A DNA stretch of 64,000 nt, from contig NZ_CP061913.1 in NCBI RefSeq assembly GCF_019904175.1, positions 11,895,908 through 11,959,907 on the forward strand, given 5' to 3'. This DNA is from Dactylosporangium vinaceum (GTDB taxonomy: Bacteria > Actinomycetota > Actinomycetes > Mycobacteriales > Micromonosporaceae). Shown one piece after another: positions 59,229 to 64,000 of the stretch. Under the pieces are notes generated by a model, which saw nothing but the letters and a program-made list of their open reading frames with translations, had not been told where the DNA came from and searched no databases. The position numbers and the translations under genes were made by a program. How positions within the stretch are numbered: position 1 is the stretch's first letter; each line of letters begins with the position of its first letter.

Positions 59229-59242
59229 GTTTCACGTGAAAC
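59229..59242. other. parS site 5
   Basis: Perfect GTTTCACGTGAAAC, 142 nt from site 4. The rest of the gap 59010-59312 holds no gene that I can recognise. Confidence 0.9.
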
Positions 59243-59312
59243 GGCGATCGACTCAACTCCGGTCGAGGGCGCCGCGGGGGCACACCGGCGACGAAGCTCG
59301 ACCGGGAAACGT

Positions 59313-60239
59313 TTAGGCGACGCGGCGCTCGGCCGCCTCGATGGCGTTCCGGAACAGCATCGCCACCGTCGTGGGGCCGACCCCGCCGACCCGTGGGGTG
59401 ATCGCCCCAGCCACCTCGGCACACGACTCCGCCACGTCGGGCAGCAGCCGCCGCCCCTCGTATCGCACGCCGCCACCGATCACGACAGCCCCGGGCTTCA
59501 CATGCTCGGGCTGGATGATTCCCGGCACGCCGGCCGCGGCGATGAGGATGTCGGCGCGGAGGGTGTACCGGGCCCAGTCCGGCACGCCGGTGTGGACGAC
59601 CGTCACCGCGGCGTTGGCCGTCGGGCGCTTCTGGGCCAGGAGCATCGCCAGCGGGCGCCCGAGCGTTGCCCCGCGTCCGAGAATGACGACCTCGCGGCCG
59701 CTCACCTGAATCTCGTAATGGGCCAGGAGGGCTTCGATGCCGGCGGGGGTACACGGGAGCGGTCCCGGGATTCCGACGGCGAGGCGCCCGAGGTTCAGGG
59801 GGTGCATGCCGTCGACGTCCTTGTCCGGGTCGACCCGCATGAGAGCGGCGTCGTAGTCGAGGTGGGCCGGCGTCGGGTACTGGATCAGCAGCGCGTGCAC
59901 ATCCGGGTCGGCGTTGAACTCGTCGATCGCGGCGCGGAGGTCGGCCTGGGTCGAGTCGGCCGGCAGGTGCCGGTGCGGTGAGTCGAACCCGAGCTCCGCG
60001 GCCTGGCGCTGCTTGATCCGGATGTAGCCGGCGCTGGCGTCATCGTCGCCGACGAGGATCGTCGCCAGGGAGGGCGTGACACCTCGGGAGCGCAGCGCCT
60101 CCACCCGGGCCGTCACGTCGGCGAAGATGCGCTCGGCCACCGGCCCGCCGGGCAGCAGCCGGGCCGACCCGGTGCCCGACTCGGACGGGTTCGACGCTGC
60201 GGGGGAGGCGACGGAGGCGGGAGAGGTCGAGTTGGACAT
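59313..60239 (-). CDS. folD: Bifunctional methylenetetrahydrofolate dehydrogenase/cyclohydrolase FolD
   Basis: A 308-residue FolD that interconverts methylene-, methenyl- and formyl-tetrahydrofolate. Conserved parts are SAGYIRIKQRQAAELG (catalytic Tyr and Lys), LLIQYPTPAHLD, DKDVDGMHPLNLGRL, PCTPAGIEALL, VVILGRGATLGRPLAMLL and GGVGPTTVAMLFRN. A 30-residue Ser/Ala-rich N-terminus is unusual. The SD is GAGGAG. Its location between jag and rsmG, framed by parS sites, is unusual: it is not part of the canonical oriC-proximal order, so it probably moved here. Confidence 0.95.
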   Translation of the reverse strand: MSNSTSPASVASPAASNPSESGTGSARLLPGGPVAERIFADVTARVEALRSRGVTPSLATILVGDDDASAGYIRIKQRQAAELGFDSPHRHLPADSTQADLRAAIDEFNADPDVHALLIQYPTPAHLDYDAALMRVDPDKDVDGMHPLNLGRLAVGIPGPLPCTPAGIEALLAHYEIQVSGREVVILGRGATLGRPLAMLLAQKRPTANAAVTVVHTGVPDWARYTLRADILIAAAGVPGIIQPEHVKPGAVVIGGGVRYEGRRLLPDVAESCAEVAGAITPRVGGVGPTTVAMLFRNAIEAAERRVA

Positions 60240-60642
60240 ACGGCTCCTCGTACGCGTGGGAGCCCAGGCGGTCGACGTCCCACGACGAGGCTTCCCGATG
60301 GTTGCCCATCCTCAGTGCCGCCAGTCGCGTCCCTCCAAGTATGCCCTCCCCGAACAGACCGGCCGCAACGGGGACCAAGCGGACCACCCCTCAAAGCACC
60401 AGCGGATCGTGGCAACCACCCGCGCTCCCGCGCGAGGTGTCGACGGCGACGGCGACGTGACGGGCCGACGGCATGTGGTGGTCGTGGGCACCGCATCCAA
60501 ATCATGCGTTCCCCTGCCGGACGCCGCCGGCACCCAGACAGGAGGGACCCGTACAACCAGACACGAGCGGTCTGGTGCTAAACGAAACCGCCCCGGCCGC
60601 GAGGGCCGGGGCGGTTCGACGAGCGGACTGAGTGAACGAGCG
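60240..60642 (-). other. Gap between jag and folD
   Basis: 403 nt without a gene. It holds the jag terminator hairpin at 60586-60616, and the folD promoter must lie in the left half. I see no other structure. Confidence 0.4.
60586..60616 (-). terminator. Terminator of the rpmH-rnpA-yidD-yidC-jag run
   Basis: A perfect 13-bp stem (AACCGCCCCGGCC with GGCCGGGGCGGTT) and a 5-nt loop, 26 nt beyond the jag stop. On the minus strand it is followed by TCGTTTAGC. Confidence 0.8.
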
Positions 60643-61359
60643 CTACGCGGTTGGGCGGACCACGATCCGGCGCGAGGGCTCGACGCCCTCGGACTCGCTC
60701 TCGACGCCGGGAAGGGCGTTGATGACGTCGTGGACGCACTTGCGCTCGAATGCGCTCATCGGCTCCAAGCGCACCGCCTCGCCGTACTCCTTGACCTTCT
60801 CTGCCGCGTTCTTCGCAATGGCGCCCAGCTCCTTGCGGCGCAGTGCGCGGTAGCCGCCCACGTCCAGCAGCAGCCGGCTCGGCGAGCCCGTCTGCCGGAA
60901 CACGGCCAGCCGGCTCAGCTCCTGCAGCGCCTCCAGCGTCGCGCCCCGCTGCCCGACGAGGGCCTGCAGCCGCTTTCCGGAGCCGTCCCCGCCCTCGACG
61001 ACCTCGACGACCGGGCGGCCGCTGACGACCAGCTCGTCGATGTCGCCGTCGTAGTCGAGGATGTCGAGCAGGCCCTCCATGTAGTCGGCCGCGATCTCAC
61101 TCTCGCGGAACAGGTCCGTACTCGAGCGGGTCGAGGCACTGCCGTTCGCGGCGCCCTCCGGGGAGCCCTCCGCGGACTCCTCGGCATCTTCCGCGTCCTC
61201 GTCGTCGTCCTCGTCATCGAGGTCGTTCTCGAGGTCGGCGTCCTTGGGCTCCGCATCCGCCGGGGCGGAGGCCGAGGCCGAAGCCGGGCCCGAGGATGGC
61301 GAGGAAGCAGACTGCTGGTCCAGGGCCTCGGCGCCGAGATCACTGGTGGTGTCGGTCAC
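60643..61359 (-). CDS. jag: RNA-binding protein Jag (KhpB)
   Basis: A 238-residue protein with an acidic N-terminus (DLENDLDDEDDDEDAED), a KH domain (GKRLQALVGQRGATLEALQEL) and an R3H domain (AVRLEPMSAFERKCVHDVI). KhpB binds RNA and influences cell division and envelope. GTG 61359 is the start. It follows yidC after 121 nt as in most actinobacteria. Confidence 0.94.
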   Translation of the reverse strand: MTDTTSDLGAEALDQQSASSPSSGPASASASAPADAEPKDADLENDLDDEDDDEDAEDAEESAEGSPEGAANGSASTRSSTDLFRESEIAADYMEGLLDILDYDGDIDELVVSGRPVVEVVEGGDGSGKRLQALVGQRGATLEALQELSRLAVFRQTGSPSRLLLDVGGYRALRRKELGAIAKNAAEKVKEYGEAVRLEPMSAFERKCVHDVINALPGVESESEGVEPSRRIVVRPTA

Positions 61360-61480
61360 GAAAACTCATCTCCGCTTGTTTGGGGCGCCGAGGCGCCGTC
61401 ACAGGTCGTCGGTGAGGGGTGGGTTGCTACAGGGAGCGCCACGCGCCGGGCCGATTGAGGGGTGGCCCGGCGCTGTCGCA

Positions 61481-62572
61481 TCAACCCGACTGCCGCTTCG
61501 CGGCGCCACCCTTCTTCGGGTTGATCGGCTTGGCGCCCGGCTTCGGTGCGCGGGACGGGCCGGCCGGCTCCGGAGCGGCGCCGTTCGCCTTGGCGCCGTT
61601 GGCTTTGACGCCGGTCGCCTTCACGGGGCCGCCCTTGCCGTTGGTCCGCTGCTGGGCGGCGGCCTGCTCGCGAGCCTTGCTGAACAGCGCGCCGAAGCCG
61701 CTGGGCTGCTTGGCGTCGGCGGTCTGCTTGCCTCCGGCCTTGAACGGCGTGGTGGTGGTGTTCGCGTTCGCCGGCGGCGGGTACTTGTGCAGGACCCAGT
61801 ACTGCTGGCCGAGCGTGATGGCGTTGTTGGTGACCCAGTAGATGATGACGCCGATAGGGAAGTACCAGCCCGAGGTCAGCGTGAAGAACGGGATGCCGTA
61901 GAGCATGAACTTCTGGATCATGCGCTGCTGCGGGTCGGAGTTCCAGCCCGTCTTCTTGATCATCTGGCGCTGGGTCAGGTAGGTCGTTGTGATCATCAGC
62001 GCGACCAGGATGGCGGCGACAATCTTGACCGCGGTCGAGCTCGCGTCGATCTTCAGCAGGTCGGCCGCGCTGCTGCTGAACTTGGCGACGATCGGGGCGT
62101 CGAAGAGGCGAGCGTCGACGGCGCTCTCGAACTCCTTGACCGTCCAGCCGTAGAGCGTCTGCTGGTGCTCGGACTGGCCGGGGCGGAGGTGGCGCAGCAC
62201 GTGCAGGAGGCCGATGAAGACCGGGATCTGGAGGAACATCGGAAGGCAGCCCATGAGCGGGTTGACCTTCTCCTCCTGGTACAGCTTCATGACCTCCTTC
62301 TGGAGGGTCTCCCGGTCGCCCTTGTGCTTCTCCTGCAGCTCCTTCATCTTCGGCTGGATCGCCTGCATGGCGCGCTGCGACTTGATCTGCTTGACGAAGA
62401 TCGGGAAGAGCACGACCCGGACGGTGATCACGAGGAAGACAATCGCGAGCACCCACTGCCAGTTGGTGCTCAGCACCCGGTGGTCCGGCAGGATCGAATC
62501 CCAGACGGTGTGCCAGAACAGCATCACCTTCGAGATCAGCCAGTAGATCCCGGCCATGAGCTTGCTAATCAC
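61481..62572 (-). CDS. yidC: Membrane protein insertase YidC
   Basis: A 363-residue insertase with the YidC/Oxa1 core: helices around residues 25-45, QIKSQRAMQAIQPKMKELQEKHKGD loop, NPLMGCLPMFLQIPVFIGL, and later helices with GWYFPIGVIIYWVTNNAITLGQQ. The C-terminal tail is basic and rich in Lys/Pro/Gly (KPGAKPINPKKGGAAK). GTG 62572 has TGGAGC upstream and follows yidD by 13 nt. Confidence 0.94.
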   Translation of the reverse strand: MISKLMAGIYWLISKVMLFWHTVWDSILPDHRVLSTNWQWVLAIVFLVITVRVVLFPIFVKQIKSQRAMQAIQPKMKELQEKHKGDRETLQKEVMKLYQEEKVNPLMGCLPMFLQIPVFIGLLHVLRHLRPGQSEHQQTLYGWTVKEFESAVDARLFDAPIVAKFSSSAADLLKIDASSTAVKIVAAILVALMITTTYLTQRQMIKKTGWNSDPQQRMIQKFMLYGIPFFTLTSGWYFPIGVIIYWVTNNAITLGQQYWVLHKYPPPANANTTTTPFKAGGKQTADAKQPSGFGALFSKAREQAAAQQRTNGKGGPVKATGVKANGAKANGAAPEPAGPSRAPKPGAKPINPKKGGAAKRQSG

Positions 62573-62585
62573 GACACCGCTCCAG

Positions 62586-62840
62586 TCACGTTGACTCGGG
62601 CTCGGGCGAGTGTCCCCGGCGCGGAGGCACCGGGTCGAACCCACCGGGGTGGAATGGGTGGCAGCGCAGCAGCCGCCAGATCGCGAGACCGATTCCCTTG
62701 ATCGCGCCGTGCGTGCCGACCGCCTCCAGGGCATAAGCGCTGCACGACGGGTAGAACCGACAACGCGCCGGCAGCGCCGGGCTTATCCAACGACGGTACG
62801 CGACGATGGGAGCTGCCACGATCCGGGCTCCGGCGTTCAT
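62586..62840 (-). CDS. yidD: Membrane protein insertion efficiency factor YidD
   Basis: An 84-residue YidD (YRRWISPALPARCRFYPSCSAYALEAVGTHG, WRLLRCHPFHPGGFDPVP). The three conserved cysteines are present. ATG 62840 overlaps the rnpA stop (ATGA), so it is coupled. It helps YidC-dependent insertion. Confidence 0.95.
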   Translation of the reverse strand: MNAGARIVAAPIVAYRRWISPALPARCRFYPSCSAYALEAVGTHGAIKGIGLAIWRLLRCHPFHPGGFDPVPPRRGHSPEPEST

Positions 62841-63244
62841 CGACGGACACCTCGGCTCTTCGGTCGGCGCGCGGCCTCAAGCGCCGAGTCAAGATCTTCT
62901 TCTAGGCTCTGGTACGTCCGGCCGGCCGCCTCCGGTAACGCCCGCACCACGATCATGGAGCCCGGCGGCAGGCCGGCCAGGCGCGGCCGGACCAGGTGCC
63001 GCAGGCGGCGCTTCACGGTGTTGCGCACGACGGCGTTGCCCACGGCCTTGGAAACCACAAAACCGGCGCGGGCCGGCGAATCATCCGAAACCGGCTGATC
63101 AGGTGCAAACACAGCAACCCCGGGCCGCGAAGGCCCGGGGTTGAGGAAATGTACGACCACGGCCCCCCGGCCGGCCCGGCGGCCGTTGCGAATGGTGGCG
63201 GCGAAATCTTCCCGCCGCCGCAGTCGCTGAGCGGCCGCCAGCAC
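62837..63244 (-). CDS. rnpA: Ribonuclease P protein component
   Basis: A 135-residue RnpA. The signature VGNAVVRNTVKRRLRHLVR is intact, preceded by RRREDFAATIRNGRRAGRG. It helps RNase P mature tRNA 5' ends. GTG 63244 has GGGAGG upstream; longer upstream frames overlap rpmH. Confidence 0.95.
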   Translation of the reverse strand: MLAAAQRLRRREDFAATIRNGRRAGRGAVVVHFLNPGPSRPGVAVFAPDQPVSDDSPARAGFVVSKAVGNAVVRNTVKRRLRHLVRPRLAGLPPGSMIVVRALPEAAGRTYQSLEEDLDSALEAARRPKSRGVRR

Positions 63245-63276
63245 GCTGCCTCCCGGAGGGCCCGGTTGTCGATGGC

Positions 63277-63414
63277 TCAGGCCGAAAGGGTTCCGCGCCC
63301 CTTGGCGCGACGCGCCGAGAGGATCGCACGGCCGGCGCGGGTGCGCATGCGCAGCCGGAAGCCGTGGGTCTTCGCGCGCCGGCGGTTGTTCGGCTGGAAG
63401 GTGCGCTTGCTCAC
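63277..63414 (-). CDS. rpmH: 50S ribosomal protein L34
   Basis: A 45-residue L34, VSKRTFQPNNRRRAKTHGFR at the start and RRAKGRGTLSA at the end. It is too small for simple gene length cut-offs but unmistakable. GTG 63414 has GGAGC upstream. It begins the rpmH-rnpA-yidD-yidC-jag series and is the usual neighbour of dnaA. Confidence 0.96.
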   Translation of the reverse strand: MSKRTFQPNNRRRAKTHGFRLRMRTRAGRAILSARRAKGRGTLSA

Positions 63415-64000
63415 GTCGGGGCTCCGTCTTCGTGATCGTGAGTGGGACGCAGCCGAACAGTGAACGCGCTGGACCCACAGAACAAGGTGGATTGGAGTTT
63501 ACCAGGACACGGTGCTCCAACCGAAACAGGGTACGCGCCGCCTCACTGACCGTCAACGATCGCCGCACGGTGGCGCCACAGGCCCGTCCACCCACATCCC
63601 AGACCGCGGCTGTGAACAAAGAAACCCCAGGTCGGAGCCGTAATCCACAGGTTAGTTGTGGACAACGGTTGAGTGTCTGTGGACAACGCTGTTAACGTGC
63701 CCGGTTGCCGGTCGACACCGCGACGGCCGGCGACGGGGAACAACTGGACTTTCCGGAAGTAACGGACGCTGCTGCGTGGGGGTCAGACCGCGTCCGACCT
63801 GCATCACCTCTGTGTACGCGCTGATCACCGCACGGTCAGCACGGGATGAGAGGGAATCAGGACGATCCGTTCATGGGACATGACTCGTTGATACACAGGT
63901 TGTGGAAAACCTGTGGACAATGGGGACCCGGGCGGCGGGAAGAAACCGGCACCGTCCACTCGCGGTGGGGGCCGCGAATCATGATGGGGGTGCGCGAACG
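63415..64000. other. rpmH-dnaA side intergenic region with DnaA boxes
   Basis: 586 nt without a gene. DnaA boxes: TGTGAACAA at 63611 (one mismatch), TAATCCACA at 63641 (one mismatch), TGTGGACAA at 63657, 63678 and 63912 (exact), and TGTGGAAAA at 63901 (fits the general box). rpmH normally faces dnaA, so dnaA should begin beyond the right edge, and these boxes probably belong to the dnaA control region or the edge of oriC. The end 63921-64000 shows no start codon I can trust. Confidence 0.7.

Noticed and set aside
62629..62650. GGTCGAACCCACC-like sequence resembling a tRNA T-arm
   Set aside because: It lies in yidD and no acceptor stem or anticodon arm can be built around it.

Overview
The window is about 72% GC and comes from a high-GC Gram-positive bacterium, most likely a member of the Micromonosporaceae (Actinoplanes-like). 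The evidence is the gene order rpmH-rnpA-yidD-yidC-jag-rsmG-parA-parB, the presence of ino1, the trxB/trxA/cwlM block and the rpsF-ssb-rpsR-rplI block, a cysteine-free S18, and many start codons preceded by a TAnnnT box 6-7 nt upstream. From memory the order resembles the dnaA-proximal region of Streptomyces. The right end of the window therefore lies beside oriC/dnaA, which would be just outside.

Left part (1-9.7 kb): a SWIM zinc-finger gene and a truncated DUF5691 gene, a DoxX-like membrane protein, a molybdenum cofactor operon (moaC-mogA-moeA-moaE, every junction a GTGA overlap), a membrane GGDEF-EAL cyclic-di-GMP protein, and a polytopic GT87-like protein whose start codon is unclear. Next (9.7-18.1 kb): replicative helicase dnaB carrying two inteins, a small membrane protein, a VWA lipoprotein, and the operon rpsF-ssb-rpsR-rplI. 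The middle (18.2-33.6 kb) holds a surface-anchored secreted protein, an endonuclease IV-like gene coupled to an 883-residue GT-C type membrane protein, a divergent TetR/MFS efflux pair with its operator, two GT87 mannosyltransferase-like genes, a secreted peptidoglycan-binding protein, an XRE-NB-ARC regulator, a class A penicillin-binding protein (PonA type) and a DUF5318 gene.

From 33.7 to 43.1 kb: padR-ino1 behind a perfect palindrome, ogt, nfeD-flotillin, an MFS protein, a zinc-ribbon membrane protein, a membrane-anchored cyclophilin and the CCA-adding enzyme. From 43.2 to 52 kb: murJ, a separate membrane pseudokinase, an ECF sigma factor (SigM type) with its anti-sigma factor, trxB, trxA and a CwlM-type amidase homologue. 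These genes together serve envelope and peptidoglycan control. From 52 to 64 kb: a GNAT protein, a degenerate HIT-like protein, parB, parA with a very long repetitive N-terminal extension, rsmG, folD, jag, yidC, yidD, rnpA and rpmH, with five perfect parS sites and DnaA-box clusters.

The most unusual items are: the dnaB intein in the Walker A motif, which has the W-C-T triad and no N-terminal nucleophile (class 3); a second dnaB intein whose homing endonuclease is collapsed; the roughly 606-residue ParA extension in which two parS sites are read in frame as Val-Ser-Arg-Glu-Thr; a six-box DnaA cluster wrapped around a parS site upstream of the parAB/HIT region; and a DnaA-box cluster upstream of dnaB. 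No tRNA, rRNA, insertion sequence or CRISPR array was seen. All family assignments come from reading the sequence and general knowledge; no database search was run.
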